Below, piece after piece: positions 10,814-22,015 of a stretch of 64,000 nucleotides of DNA (the stretch's first letter is position 1; every line of letters begins with the position of its first letter). The stretch is from Malaya genurostris (lineage: Eukaryota; Arthropoda; Insecta; Diptera; Culicidae). The notes beneath the pieces were generated by a model. That model was not told where the DNA came from, did no database searches, and saw nothing but the letters and a program-made list of their open reading frames with translations. A program made the position numbers and the translations under genes. The stretch spans positions 161,794,882 through 161,858,881 of the forward strand of contig NC_080570.1 in the NCBI RefSeq assembly GCF_030247185.1. The letters are read 5' to 3'.

Positions 10814-11037
10814 CACTGAAGTCTTTTTTATGCGAATTTACGTACCGAATAAAAAATACCGCTTAAAAACCGCATAACTCTGAAAATTCGCATAAAAAAA
10901 CCCACATAACTCTGGAAATTCGCATAAAAAAAAAACCGCATAACTCTGAAACTTCGCATAAAAAAAATCGCATAACTCTGAAAATTCGCATAAATAAAGT
11001 CGCGTAAACAAAAACCGCATAAAAAAAGACCTCAGTG
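10814..11037. mobile_element. TA-flanked MITE with CACTGAGGTC-type ends and internal tandem repeats
   Basis: Its ends are CACTGAAGTCTTTTTTATGCG and, at the right, CGCATAAAAAAAGACCTCAGTG, a 20-bp imperfect inverted repeat, with TA at 10812-10813 and 11038-11039. The interior is about five tandem copies of a 29-bp unit (GCATAACTCTGAAAATTCGC plus an A-run). Related tandem units occur near 39000-39190 and 42095-42180, and the same right end, GACCTCAGTGTA, occurs at 39179-39190. Confidence 0.75.
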
Positions 11038-11039
11038 TA

Positions 11040-11690
11040 TTTTATGATAACCCCAAGAAGGAAAAATGCCGACCAAGTTCGAAGGGTGTCTTCTTATGGA
11101 CGATGAAACCTATGTCAAGGCTGACTTCGGGCAAATCCCAGGTCAAAAATTTTGCTTGGCAACGGCTCGGGGGGATGTTCCAGCCAAATTTAAATTTGTT
11201 TTTGCCGACAAATTTGCAAGAAAATTTATGATTTGGCAGGGCATTTGCAGCTGTGGCAAAAAAAAATGAAAGTTTTCGTTACAAATAGGACAATGACATC
11301 GGAATTATACCAGAGTGTTCCCAAAAACAGATTTGCCAGATTTGGCAAGCTGTCATTACAGCAAAGTCGTTCAAGAATGGTATGCAGAGAAAGGGGTCCA
11401 GTTTGTTCCGAGAAACCTTAACCCAACCAACTGCCATTAATACTGGGCAACCATGAACAGGAGACTCAAGGCAAAGGGAAAGGTTGTCAACGATATCAAT
11501 CAGATGACGACCTGGTGGAATAAGATAGCTAAAACGATGGACGAAGAAGGTGTGCGCCGCCTAATGAGCCGTGTTGCAGGAAAAATTTTATCCGTATTTT
11601 TTCTTAAAAGTATGAAGAAAACGCTATATTTGTATAAAAAAAGATCTTGAATTCAATAATAAATAACTGAAATACAGGCAATTGTCTTTG
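11040..11690 (+). pseudogene. DD37E (ITm) transposase fragment inside the mariner
   Basis: Segments read 'LMDDETYVKADFGQIPGQKF' (first Asp), 'MIWQGICSCGKK', 'LPDLASCHYSKVVQEWYAEKGVQFVPRNLNPTNC' (second Asp) and a C-terminal part 'YWATMNRRLKAKGKVV...NKIAKTMDEEGVRRL'. Frameshifts separate these pieces, and the stretch just before YWA, which should hold the catalytic Glu, is missing. No inverted repeats are recognised, so the limits are approximate. Confidence 0.7.
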
Positions 11691-11743
11691 TTCCAATTCT
11701 ATCTGAAGCAAGCTTTATACCGGGCGGTCGGTATAGGCTGCAA

Positions 11744-12025
11744 TTGGTGCGTTTGATCCGCGCATTACGAGAGGAACGGCCGGAATACAAGCAAAGATAT
11801 GATAAAGTTCTTCTTCTGCATGACAACGCTCGGCCTCATGTCGCAAAAGTCTTGAAAAAATATTTGGAAACGCTCAAGTCGGACATTTTGCCGCACCCGC
11901 CGTATTCTCCTGACATTGCTCCTTCTGATTACTGGTTGTTCCAACGGATGCAGCACAATATGGCTAGTCATCGGTTTACTTCATCGTACAGTTTTTTTTC
12001 GAGATGGAACTCGAAAATTGCCTGA
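11744..12025 (+). pseudogene. Mariner transposase C-terminal catalytic fragment
   Basis: A 93-codon open segment contains 'LLLHDNARPHVAKVLKKYLE' (second Asp) and 'PHPPYSPDIAPSDYWLF' (third Asp), 34 residues apart as in DD34D mariners. The N-terminal half lies 1 kb upstream beyond the nested insertions. Confidence 0.8.
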
Positions 12026-12224
12026 AAGGTGGGAAAAAGTAGTAACAGGTAGTAATAAATGCATTTTTGACTCCAAAAAAAAAACAGACCGCTTTAATTG
12101 GTACTTTCAATAGTATTGTGAGCTTATCAAATAAGCTAAATGTTGCTTTCAAACGAGTCTTTTCGAACTTCATCCAAAATTCAACAGTAGTTTTCAAACG
12201 AGCCTAGACTTGTTCAAGTGTGTT

Positions 12225-12605
12225 AAGGGGTGGATAGGATTAACCACTTTAAAAAAAATCATTTATTTTTTCTTTGTATTTCGCTAAAGTAAAATATTTC
12301 AAGAATATTCTATGATATTTTTCAGCCTATCGGAACAAAACTCTGGAAGTTATGGGCCTTTACCTTTGCTTATCTCATACTGCGAAGAGGCAAGAGTTCT
12401 GCTTCGGTTAACTTGAAAATTTGATCAAATAATCTTGAAATGTTTTATTACGACAAAATAACATGATTTTTCGAAAGTGTTAGATTCAAATAATTTTTTC
12501 TTTCGATTTTATAGACAAACCTTGAACGCGTTTTTCTCGAAAATTCGTGTCCATCGTCATTCAAAAACTACTGTCCAAATTTGTTCAAATTTTGCCACAC
12601 CTTCT
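12225..12605 (-). repeat. Dispersed repeat family R1, copy 3 (inverted)
   Basis: Read on the minus strand it follows the second half of copies 1 and 2: the GATGGACACGAATTTTC module, the CGCGTT module, 'GTCTATAAAATCGAA', then the segment ending near GTTAATCCTATCCACCCC. It is decayed but collinear. Confidence 0.65.
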
Positions 12606-12930
12606 ACATGTAAAATACCAGATCCCTACGTGTTCCTTTTTTGCTACTTTGTGGGGGTTTTAATTTCGTAGCGTATTCCGGTAAGAGCGTTCTATCGGTC
12701 GAAAGGTATGATAGTCGGATGATGTCAAGCCTAGACTATGAGGTGAGCAAGGAAAAATTTTTCAAGCACTATTATTCAAATAATTTTAACGTAGGCCTAA
12801 GTCTTGATTTACTCAAAAGCTTTTTCAGCGTAATTATTTACGCATTAAGTTGCCAAGCGTTATCGTAATGAGCTACGTTTTGTCCGTTCGATTTTTCTCG
12901 TCATCAACTCGTACGGCATCCGATTTCCAA
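12606..12930. other. Unassigned AT-rich DNA
   Basis: No feature is recognised. Confidence 0.4.
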
Positions 12931-12984
12931 CCTTCCCATTGCTTTTTGCCTTCCCATTGCTTTTTGCCTTCCCATTGCTTTTTG
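12931..12984. repeat. 18-bp tandem repeat, three exact copies
   Basis: The unit CCTTCCCATTGCTTTTTG is repeated three times without mismatch. Confidence 0.95.
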
Positions 12985-14723
12985 CATCCCAAAATTGCTC
13001 ACATTCACAAAATGTTGGTCTTCCGAAACACTTCTTGTTGTCAACGTAAATAACGCTACTATTGAACTGTTTGGTACAAATGTTCCGCGTTTCTGGGCCG
13101 TCGTTCTCCAGTCGCTTTGTACTCTACCGGCATGCCTATTTTCTCGATTGAACACACCCATCGCGTGCGAGGTTTGTCCCGCAGTCGACTATCGCTTTCA
13201 GGTTCGCTGTTGAGCATTATGTAGGCCATTATCTCTTGCGGTATTATTGCTACATGTCCAGCCCTCTGACTCTAGTGTGTCGTGTTTCACAGGACTTTCA
13301 ATGTCAGCATGTTTGAACACTTGTTACAGTTCGTATTGAGCACAGAAACAATGCTGTGTTATACCTTGAAGTCGCGTTTTGATTCTATTTAACCAAGATG
13401 TCGTTTTCGTCAAAAACACCTAGTATTTTGAGCACATGATAAATGCATTTCTACCTACTTTATACTATTTACAAACCTAAGCAGCAATTTTAGTCCCCTC
13501 CAGCATCAATCATGGCTGTCTTGGCTTACTTTCCACGAAGTTTTCGGCGTTATTCATTCGAAAAAAAATATATTAGAATTTCATGAAACGTCGAGATTTG
13601 GTGTTACCACGAAAATATAAATTTTTAAATCGGTTCTCTGGGACTTTTAGGATTTTTAATACAAAAAAAAACACTTATCATTTCGATGATGGCATCCGCT
13701 CTGTGTTGTCAGTGTTCAAGTGGGCAACGTAGCCTATTTTGATATGTTTACGTTTCGTCTTTGACTCATCAGTGCATAGCACTGATTTGCTTTATGCAAA
13801 ACTCGGCAGTTCAATTTGAACCGCTGGGCAGACGTAAAGTGCTTTGCAAATAGCAAACATATCAAAATCGGTTATGTGCCCTAGCACAAAATTTGGCTAA
13901 CCCCTGAATGAACGTAGCCTAGTTTATATGTAGTCAAAACCACAGAAGCCCTCAAAGAAATGTATTGAAATGTATTTATTAAAATACCAATGTCGCGTAT
14001 TTTTTTAGTGTGCATTGCTAACAGTCGACGACATACATCAGATTACAAACAATCTGATAGTGAAAGATATCCCTCTCAGCAGGCCGTTCAACTTTGTTGA
14101 TTTTTGAGCGCTTGTTGAACGATATATTGCACGAAATATTCGTTCAATTTGCTGGAACGGTTTGTTGTTGTTTTTTCTCTTGCAAAAATAGTGTGAAAAT
14201 TAAGTGTTACCTTTCCATAGAAAGAAAATCTGTTGTTATTCTACGTGAAGTAGAAGTATTGTGCAGGTATGTATTGTTAGTTTGAACAAATAAGTGGATT
14301 AAACTTCAGAAATTCTGCAGTAAAACTAGTCCAACGGGGCTCCAACTCCTCATGTTAAAAATGGTTCAACAATGGACCTCTGTCTGCCGGATTTGTTGAA
14401 CGAAAAAAATGGCATTCGGTTCAACGGTCTGTTTCAAAATCGGCAAACGAAGGTCCCGTGTTGGCCTCCCGTTGAACGATTGATTGGACTTTCATTGGAC
14501 CAATGATCCAACGTATTGGACCAATGAAGGACCACCGTTGAACGTTTTTTTCTAAGTGGGATGCTTACAGCGTTCGACAAAACACAAACGTTGTTATCTG
14601 AGTCACTCTAGTCCCACGCCTGCTATGCTTTAGTTGTCAAACAGACTCGCTAGACGCTATTCCGTTGCTTTGGGAACTCTCGTTCTGTTAGAGAAAACAA
14701 ATTGTCATTCATTGAGAATAGAA
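12985..14723. other. Intergenic DNA upstream of the membrane-protein gene
   Basis: Segments at 13575-13640 and 13740-13870 belong to dispersed repeat families also seen near 7450, 38960 and 51230. At 14085-14550 the short motif GTTGAACG/CGTTCAAC recurs on both strands (14087, 14350, 14395, 14420, 14470, 14540), with TTGGACCAATGA near 14495 and 14515, suggesting a small repetitive element. I could not place a TATA box or initiator with confidence. Confidence 0.4.
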
Positions 14724-15290
14724 ATGACACGGTCGGAACCGTTTCCAGAGGGCAGTAGCAGTAGCAAATCCAGTACCAACCACAATGGACCCCATCGAAA
14801 TAATACACACGTCAAACTGAAAGCTGCCCAAATCGTGAGTCATTCAGTTTTGTTTTCGTCTATCGCCAGATGTCACTTAAAAATCGAACCGAATGTCTTC
14901 TTTTAGGTGCTCGGTTTGCTGGTTCTGGTGCTGGTCCGTCCTCGTTTCCGTGATGCCAACATTGAGTATTTCCAAATATTTGTGGCCTTCAATAGCACCC
15001 TGTTGACGGCTTTGCTTCTCTGCAACAAAGTTCGTCGATCGCTCGAGCTGGATCGTGTTTTCCGAGGACTGGAATTGTACTACACCGGAACGGTGGCCAC
15101 GTTGTATTACAGCACGGCTTTCGGAATGCTACTCTACTACGTCGGTTATTACAATCCCAGAACAAACATTCTGGCAGGATTGGTCGGATTACTGGCCGGT
15201 TTTGTGTACGGACACAACTGGTTACTGCTGTACCGGGAACAAGTATTGACTCGATTGGCGACGGATTGTTGTGTACAAGAGTTGGTTTAA
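14724..15290 (+). CDS. Small four-helix membrane protein (MARVEL-like topology), two exons
   Basis: Exon 1 is 14724-14834 and exon 2 is 14907-15290, joined across a 72-bp intron with donor ATC|GTGAGT and acceptor CTTCTTTTAG|GTG in phase 0. The predicted protein has 164 residues. A polar Ser/Asn/His-rich N-terminus (1-33) is followed by hydrophobic segments at about 34-47, 58-76, 97-117 and 125-145. The loop after helix 2 is basic (KVRRSLELDR). Four closely spaced helices with both ends cytosolic would suit a MARVEL-type protein, but I recognise no signature motif, so the function is unknown. The ATG at 14724 is the first in frame after ordinary non-coding sequence. Composition is richer in G+C than its surroundings and no lesions are seen, so it is probably a live gene. 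Further 5' UTR exons are possible. Confidence 0.75.
14835..14906 (+). other. 72-bp intron of the membrane-protein gene
   Basis: It begins GTGAGT and ends TCTTCTTTTAG. Read-through in frame would insert polar residues and hit a stop near its end, while splicing joins two hydrophobic segments smoothly (KAAQI-VLGLL). Short introns of this size are normal in Diptera. Confidence 0.75.
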
Positions 15291-15714
15291 TGCATTGCCA
15301 GAATGGTGGAGGATTTCTTATCTTATCTTGTGTGCACAACGCACAATCGCAGACCAACCGATTGCTATATTCCATATAGCATGTACGCTTGGTGGAACTC
15401 GTATAACTTTCGTGATGTTTACTTGAAGAGTTCGTTCTTCGCGATTCTGTGTGAGTATCGTTTTTATTTTTCGATGTAACCAGAGATGCCATTTGTACAG
15501 TATTATATGTATTATACAGATTTTTACATGCGCATAAAGATTTCTCAAAAAAATGGAAAGAACAAATTATACTTTTTCGTCTAAGCTCTCCGGTAGTAGT
15601 GTATGTATTCAGTAGATTTTTGAAGATCAGCACTGATTTATAAAGATTTTGTTTATTTTGGGAGCAGAGAAAAGCCCGATGGAGATGAAATTTGGCAATC
15701 TCTCTCTCCAACAG
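15291..15714. other. Downstream region of the membrane-protein gene
   Basis: A segment at 15480-15600 (CAGAGATGCCATTTGTACAG, then TACAGATTTTTAC) resembles one end of the hAT-like MITE family at 37.6 kb. No strong polyadenylation signal is visible. Confidence 0.4.
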
Positions 15715-17015
15715 GCATAAAACCTCCTCATCTTTTGTATCAACAGATTACAATGATCCAACAGATACAATAAGGCTTAACACTAATAATAAAAACTAAT
15801 AGTTAAAACTAAACCTATAACCCTATATCTAGTTGATGACACCAGGCACTACAGGGCAGCAAGAGAAAAATTGATAGGTAAATGGATGAAGAAGGTAGGT
15901 GGAGGGGGTGGAAAGTAAGCGTGGGCGAACAACGGGGTTAGAATCGGCATGTAGATCTAATTAGTGATCGAAAAGATGGCGGAAGGCGGAGAGAAAGACG
16001 GGGTTAGAATCGGCTAGTAGATCTAATTAGTGATCGAAAAGATGGTGGAAGACGGAGGAAAGAAGGGAGTGCGAGCGGGTTAGTATTTGCAAGCGAATCT
16101 GATTAGTTTCCTACGGTGATGGGAGAAAGACCTAGTGAGTTGAACAAAACTACAAACGGTTAAAGACAAATCCTGATCCTGAGTTAATCTAACAAGTTAC
16201 AATGAAACAATCGTTTGATCATATTTCAAGTTAGATGAAAGTCGAAAACATTGGAGCAGCTATCGTATGTTCTGCACATACTGCAAAATGTTTCATTGTA
16301 GCCATAATTTGTTCGTGCAATGGGTAAACTCAAGAAACGATGAGAGCGTAGACAGATAGCAGATCCAGGTCAATAAGCTTACAACGATCTTTGTAGCTAG
16401 ATTAGTGGGATCCCTCCAAGGTAAATCGCGCAGAGCGAATCTCACAAATTTACGCTGGATAGCTTCGATGCGTGCAATGTCGATTTGATAGTGAGGTGCC
16501 CAGATAACAGCTGCATATTCTGGCGTCGAACGGACAAGAGCACAATATGATGCCTTAAGACAGTGTACATTAGTAAAGCTCTTGGTAACACGAAAGCCGA
16601 AACCCAAGATCTTGGAGGCCTTTGAAATCACATAATCGATGTGACTTTTGAAGTCCAAGATGCTATAGTCGTAGGTAATCAGCGAGCGTTTACGAGTAAA
16701 CGACAAAACGGAACACTTCGAGGCATTCAAAACAATTCTATTATCCTGACACCAGTTTGTGAACAAGTCTAACTGTGACTGCAAATATATAGTGTCTTCT
16801 TGACATTTAACTAAATAAAATAGCTTAAAGTCGTCTGCGAAGGACAGTTTGTGGCATTTCAATATGAAGCTGAGATCATTTAAGTAGAGTAAAAATAAAA
16901 ACGGTCCTAAGTGATTGCCTTGAGGGACTCCAGAATTGACAGCGAAAGGCACTGTAATGAAATCTCCGATCTTCACAGACATTTCGCGACCGATATTAAT
17001 AGTGAATTTCTCATT
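15715..17015 (-). mobile_element. 5'-truncated LINE (non-LTR retrotransposon)
   Basis: The minus strand carries the second half of a reverse transcriptase followed by about 580 bp of 3' sequence. That sequence includes a direct duplication of about 70 bp at 15934-16060 (GTTAGAATCGGC...GATCGAAAAGATGG twice). The 5' end stops abruptly near 17015 inside the RT domain, as is typical of incomplete reverse transcription. It is distinct from the RNase H LINE found elsewhere in the window. Confidence 0.75.
16293..17005 (-). pseudogene. LINE reverse transcriptase, C-terminal half
   Basis: It is open from 'NIGREMSVKIGDF'. RT motifs follow in order: 'SGVPQGNHLGPFLFLLYLNDL', 'KLSFADDFKLF' (FADD active site, two Asp intact) and 'LNASKCSVLSFTRK', then the thumb region 'IEAIQRKFVRFALRDLPWRD'. 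The frame is open to 16293 apart from signs of a shift near the end. The endonuclease and the front half of RT are missing. Jockey/CR1-like by appearance, clade uncertain. Confidence 0.75.
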
Positions 17016-17286
17016 CTAAAACCATAAAATGTTGACGGAGATTTTTTATTTAAGGTTATACAGGTTTGCTATGAAAATATCTGGCATCTTTGGTTGTATC
17101 GTAAAACTACAATTGTTCAGCACAAACTGTCAAAGCGCACGAAGAAGTTATCCAACATCTGCCTAACGCCTAAAAAAACTAGTTCAAATTTCTTCTTTCT
17201 TCTGACAGAATAAATGCCAAAGCGTCGAATTACATGTCATAAGTAAGAAATTATCAATATAAGCTGTAAATGTTTTGCACTGAATA

Positions 17287-18558
17287 AAGACTGTTCCAGA
17301 AAGTATGGACGCAACCAAAAACCGCTGCCATTTCGCAATGGTTCAGAATCTGTCAATTTCTATGGCTCCTGTTGTTTACACTCTTCTCTAACAACTTGTG
17401 CAGTTGTTTATTCGTTTTCATTAGTTTGTTTCGAAATGCGTGGACTTTCAGCAAAACAACTTCGAAAAATTGTGTACAAATGGTACACAGAACGCGGACT
17501 TTCACTGAGAAAGATAGCAAAAATGGATGGAGTAAGTGAAAAAGCTATGCGAAATGCAATCAGGAAGTTCGGTGAGGATAACACCTTTGAGGATAAACCG
17601 AAAACGGGTCGAAAAAAAGGTCCTGCTAACCCTCAGTTGGATAAACGTATACTGAAGGCGTTCGAGCAAACGAAAGAGGTTTCAGTTCGGGATGTGGCCA
17701 AAAAAGTGGGCACTTCGAAGCCAAATGTTCTTCGTGCTAAAGAACGTTTGAATCTTCGAACCTATAAGAAGCAGAAACAACCAAAATGTAGTCCGAAACA
17801 AGAAGCATCGATCAGGCCGAGGGTTCGAAAAGCTGTACAATGCGATTCTTGCTGGAATTTTGAACAGCATAATCATGGACGACGAAACCTACGTGAAACT
17901 CGATTACAAATCCTTACCGGGACCACAATATTATACGGTGCGAGAAGGGCAAGTGTTAAACCAGTCCGAGACATCGATTGAAGTCGAAGTTATGGTCTGG
18001 CAAGCAATTTGTAGCTGCGGTAAGATTTCGAAACCCTTTATCACCACTGCTTCAATGAACAACGAAATATACATCAAGAAATGGTTACAAAAACGACTTC
18101 TACCCATGATTCAAAGCCACAAGGATCCTGTTGTCTTCTGGCCAGATCTTGCTTCTTGCCACTACTCGAAATAAACGGTAGAATGATATACTACCAAAAA
18201 TATCACTTTCGTCCCAAAAGACATGAATCCACCAAATTGCCCACAACTTCGACCAATTGCGTTAACGAAGGCACATCTTAGGAAACATGTCTCGGCAGCC
18301 GAAACCCTTCAACAGTTCGAAAAAGATTGGAAAAAAGTGTCAAAACTTGTCGCCACGAAGTCTGTACGGAATTTAATGAGGAACGTTCGCAAGAAGGTGC
18401 GCCAGCTAGTCTACAATGGCTAAGTAGCAAATGTTGAGAATATTATTCTGTTGTTGTAGTCTAATATTATCAGTATATCGAATAAAATTTGAATATCTAA
18501 CACTTGGTAATTATTTACAGCGAAATCAAAGTGCGTCCATACTTTCTGGGACAGTCTT
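17287..18558 (+). mobile_element. DD37E (ITm) transposon, copy A
   Basis: The left end AAGACTGTTCCAGAAAGTAT and the right end, its near reverse complement ATACTTTCTGGGACAGTCTT, are flanked by TA at 17285-17286 and 18559-18560. It is 1272 bp, the longest of three copies (others at 49830 and 57884), and the only one that retains the transposase start codon. Confidence 0.9.
17436..18423 (+). pseudogene. DD37E transposase (copy A), broken
   Basis: It starts MRGLSAKQLRKIVYKWYTER with a helix-turn-helix DNA-binding region (about 1-60), then 'SVRDVAKKVGTSKPNVLRAKERLNLR'. After a frameshift near 17832 come 'MDDETYVKLDYKSLPGPQYY' (first Asp), 'MVWQAICSCGKIS' and 'VFWPDLASCHYS' (second Asp). A stop follows at 18172. 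A small deletion removes the 'EELW' after RPI, that is, the third catalytic residue, and another removes about 18 bp before MVWQ. It cannot encode an active transposase. Confidence 0.85.
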
Positions 18559-18599
18559 TAATACAACTTCTTTCAAATGTACGCTTACGTTACATATTC

Positions 18600-18989
18600 G
18601 GCAACATTCCTCAAATAAAATGTGTTAAAAATAATTTCCGGAGATACCATAGGCCAAATCTGAGACCTGAGAGTTCGTCATATGATCATAGAACTTGATC
18701 AATAATATAATAGTAAATTTCAAACGAGCTTAAACTTGTTGAAATCGGTTAAGCCATTTCTGAGAAAGTTGAGCCTATAGAATAAGTCTTCGAAAGGTGC
18801 ACACAGAGACATTTTCCTATCTCGTCGAGCTGAGTCGAATGGTACATAACACTAGTGGTCTCCGAGGTACCGATCGAAAGTCGGCTTTGCCTGCAATTTT
18901 ATTACCATTCTATAGTAAAAATTAAAACCCGCCCCACGCCTACATTGTCGATGAAAATCTATTCTTAGAAAATAAATAAACATCGTTCG
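18600..18989. repeat. Degenerate inverted-repeat element (same family as 5.2 kb)
   Basis: GACATTTTCCTATCTCGTCG followed by AGCTGAGTCGAATGGTA at 18807-18843 matches the right arm of the 5170-5400 element. The left arm is decayed. No coding sequence is seen. Confidence 0.45.
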
Positions 18990-19014
18990 TGACAAAAATT
19001 CGTATTGTTTTCGA

Positions 19015-19086
19015 AATCATTCATTATTATTATTAATATCATTTATTTTACCCCGGCTTTAACCTTTTGGCCGTTCACCGGGGGGA
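19015..19086 (-). repeat. LINE-type 3' tail with (TAA)n end
   Basis: On the minus strand CCGGTGAACGGCCAAAAGG, TTAAAGCCGGGGTAAAATAAA and a TAATAATAATAATG tail follow one another, matching the tails near 4716, 36610 and 60815. Confidence 0.6.
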
Positions 19087-19503
19087 AACGAAAATTGTAA
19101 TTACATGTCATTTTGAAAAAAATTGAGTGTTTTTTTTTATTTCAGTTTAAACTAGGAAGCGAAAATTCGATGAAGCGAAATCATTCATTTTGTTTGTTTG
19201 TTTCTGATTAAAAACATCACATTGAGTTGACACAACACAAATACATATACAATAAATAAACAAAACAGCCCTTAAATGTTCGTGTTGAGATCATCAAGCT
19301 CGAGTTTTTTTTATTTTTTAGCAGTTTTAAATAATACGACAACCTGTCATTTTTTAGAACAGATACCCAGTAAAGTGTTGCGAATAGTCTAATACTTTAA
19401 GTTGATTTGCACAGCATTCGGTTTGATATCAAACGTAATAAAGTTAATGTTGATGTGCATTGGAAAAAAATCCATATTCCAACACTTCCTACTGGGAACC
19501 CAA
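19087..19503. other. Unassigned AT-rich DNA
   Basis: No feature is recognised. A 121-codon frame at 19407-19772 runs into the next element and shows no motif. Confidence 0.4.
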
Positions 19504-20452
19504 GCAGAGATGCCAGATGTTTTCATAGAACGACTGTATTGCTCGGTATAATAAATCTGCGTTTATATGTAATCACTAACAAAATAAAATTTTCGCAAAA
19601 AAAAAAGTTGAAAGATGTTATTCCAACAGATTATTTAGGGTTAAAGAATGAGAAATTCAATGAGCATTCATTATTCATCTTTGTAGATCACTGCCGCCGC
19701 GCTCACAATATATTTATAACGATGAAATTTAGTATAAATTTTTCTATCAGCAATCGAAATGAATACAATTGAACTTTCATTCCATATACTTATAAAGTTT
19801 GAAAATGTTGACTTCGTAATGTCGTTTTTGCTTGAGAAAACTGAAACTGACCCAGGGTAGTTTCATCAAACAAACACTTTTCACGAAACTGTGTTGATTT
19901 CGCACTTATGTTAGCAACGGGGGTTTGTGCAAACCTGATATAAAAACCAGGTTCGAAACTGACTCGATTTTCAGTTCAACAGCGTTGAAACTAGGTTCGA
20001 AACTGGCTTCAAACAAACGGTTTGACAGCAGTTAGAGGGGAAACTGGGTTAGGTTTGGCATCAAGCGAAAACGACATAAGTTAACATGGAATTCAAACAC
20101 ATAAAATGCAATATCAATACAACCTTTCAGCCTGACAACAAAGTTTTGTTATGCTATAACTTTCTTGAATATCAGTTCAAATTAGTTTCAGGTTTTCTCT
20201 ATATAAATTTATTTCAGTGTTGATCTTCAAATATCTTCCCAAATAGTTTCCAGACTGATTTGTGGTTCGTCCGTTGATTAGGAAACTTTTATCTTGTTAC
20301 TGCAATCAAATCCAAGAAAATTTGCTCACACTCAGACTTTTTACGAAATCTGTACTAAATTTAGAAATTTAAAATCTGTATTCTGTATTAAGTCTGTACG
20401 CGCGTAATAAAAATCGGTATAATCCAGATAAATCTGTATTGATGGCATCTCT
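19504..20452. mobile_element. Possible hAT-like non-autonomous element
   Basis: It begins CAGAGATGCCAGAT and ends ATGGCATCTCTG, an inverted repeat of about 11 bp. The 8-bp flanks AACCCAAG and TATCCAAG agree at six positions, which would fit a decayed hAT target duplication. The right part contains several AATCTGTA motifs, as in the better preserved element at 37552-37851. No transposase is seen. It could instead be two unrelated solo ends. Confidence 0.4.
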
Positions 20453-21139
20453 GTATCCAAGATAAAGCTGTGCTAGCGAAAATATTTCTCATAGAGTACC
20501 CCTCGATTACAAGCAGGGATGCCAAATATAAAAGCTAATTCTGCTGATAACCGTTAAGTTACAACTGGCAAAACCTATGAAACAAAAATCCTTCACAGAA
20601 AATATACAGTACCAATTATTTAACTTCTGTTTGAATTGTTTTGAACATTTTCGTTCATTCGCACCTTCCATTGTTATCTTCCCGAAGTGATGTGGAAAGT
20701 AATCGAAATAAAGAAGTTTTTCGCTTTCGTGTTCTTTTTATTCCTATAATTTTTCCTTCGTATCCTGAATAGATACACATTTCGTTTGCTATTTGTAGGC
20801 TGCTTGCAGACGCAGTATTTGAATCACCAAAATACAAATATCTCTTCAGAGTACGAGAAAAAAAATTGAAAGAGAATTTTTCTCTCATAAATCATTTACT
20901 ACGATGCTCAACCAAAGAAACTATCGTTTCTATAACTTTTCACATTAATGGCACATTATTGACATTGTCATGAATGAGCATAGATACCTGTTAAATGAAA
21001 ATAAATGTATCGTTTGCCTTACAAAGTCGGTATTAGTTTAATTTCAATGCAAACAAAATGGCGATTTCTATTACAATGTTCAATGTTTAGAATTTTGTAA
21101 AGTTACTCAAACACAATTCATTTTCATAGCGCAAAATTG
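20453..21139. other. Unassigned AT-rich DNA
   Basis: Another CAGGGATGCCAAAT end occurs at 20515. Otherwise nothing is recognised. Confidence 0.4.
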
Positions 21140-22015
21140 AACGATGAAAAAAAATCATCATTTTTCTGAATTTTTTCCAGAATTATCGTTCAACAAAATA
21201 AATTCAAATGTTTTGCATGATAAAAAGCATCATTCGAACAACATTTTGTAATTTTTTCGTGGAAAAATATTGAGAAACAAGACGGTGAAGAGATATTTTT
21301 GAGGACACTTCTTGAAAGTCATGATTTGTGGTGTCCACTGTATCTCTGCGCAGACTAATCAGAAGTGAACAAATGAACGCTGCATAGTTAGAGTAGAAGT
21401 TTTTCTAGACCCCAACGTTTCTGTTTGATTATTTTTTAAATTTTGTAAATTTTTTGTGGTTGTTCAAAGTGAAAACTACGATTTTTTCACGAAAAAATCC
21501 GCCATTTTGTAGCTGTTAAACTTCCCCAAAGTAACAAACAAAGAAAAGGAAAACGTTGGGGTCTGGTTTTTTATATGTAGAAAGTGTGTGCCAAATTTGA
21601 AAAAAAAATGGTGCAGTAGTGTTTGAATGACCGATGGACACGGACTTTCAAAATCTGTTTCGAGGGAAACGCGTTTCAATATTTTTGTCTATAAAATAAA
21701 TGGAAACAAATAATTACTCTAGGGACCCCGTAGGGTCTAACATTTTCAAAAAATCTTATTTTTTCTTTTATAATTTATTAAAACATGTCAAGAATGTTTC
21801 GTCAAGTTTTGAAGTTAATCGAAGTAGAAATCTTGGGAGATCGAAGTAGAAATCTTCGTAGAATGAGATAGCCATAGATTAAGGTCCTTAACTTCCAGAG
21901 TTTCGTTCCAATAGGCATGAAAATTTCATAGAAAATTCTTCAAATGTTTTACTATAAGAAAATATAAAGAAAATAATAAATGATTTTTCAAAAGTGTTAG
22001 ACCCTACCCGCCCCT
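21140..22015 (+). repeat. Dispersed repeat family R1, copy 2 (longest)
   Basis: It is collinear with 5858-6538, with extra internal sequence at about 21495-21625. It ends GTTAGACCCTACCCGCCCC at 21998-22016. No coding capacity is seen. Confidence 0.7.

Larger units (their letters stand above)
10326..12110 (+). mobile_element. Mariner (DD34D) element interrupted by other elements
   Basis: The left end (TCGGTAGTACAAATAAG after TA 10324-10325) and right end (GGTACTTTCAA before TA 12111-12112) match, imperfectly, the termini of the related mariner at 33384-34277. The 5' part at 10330-10690 shares its leader and helix-turn-helix region with that copy, and the C-terminal catalytic part resumes near 11705. 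Between them lie a MITE (10814-11037) and a DD37E fragment (11040-11690). Stops and frameshifts are present throughout. Confidence 0.65.

Noticed and set aside
12931..12984. Regular short repeats as a CRISPR-like array
   Set aside because: Units are contiguous with no spacers, and the genome is eukaryotic. The same applies to the module array at 24.7-25.6 kb.
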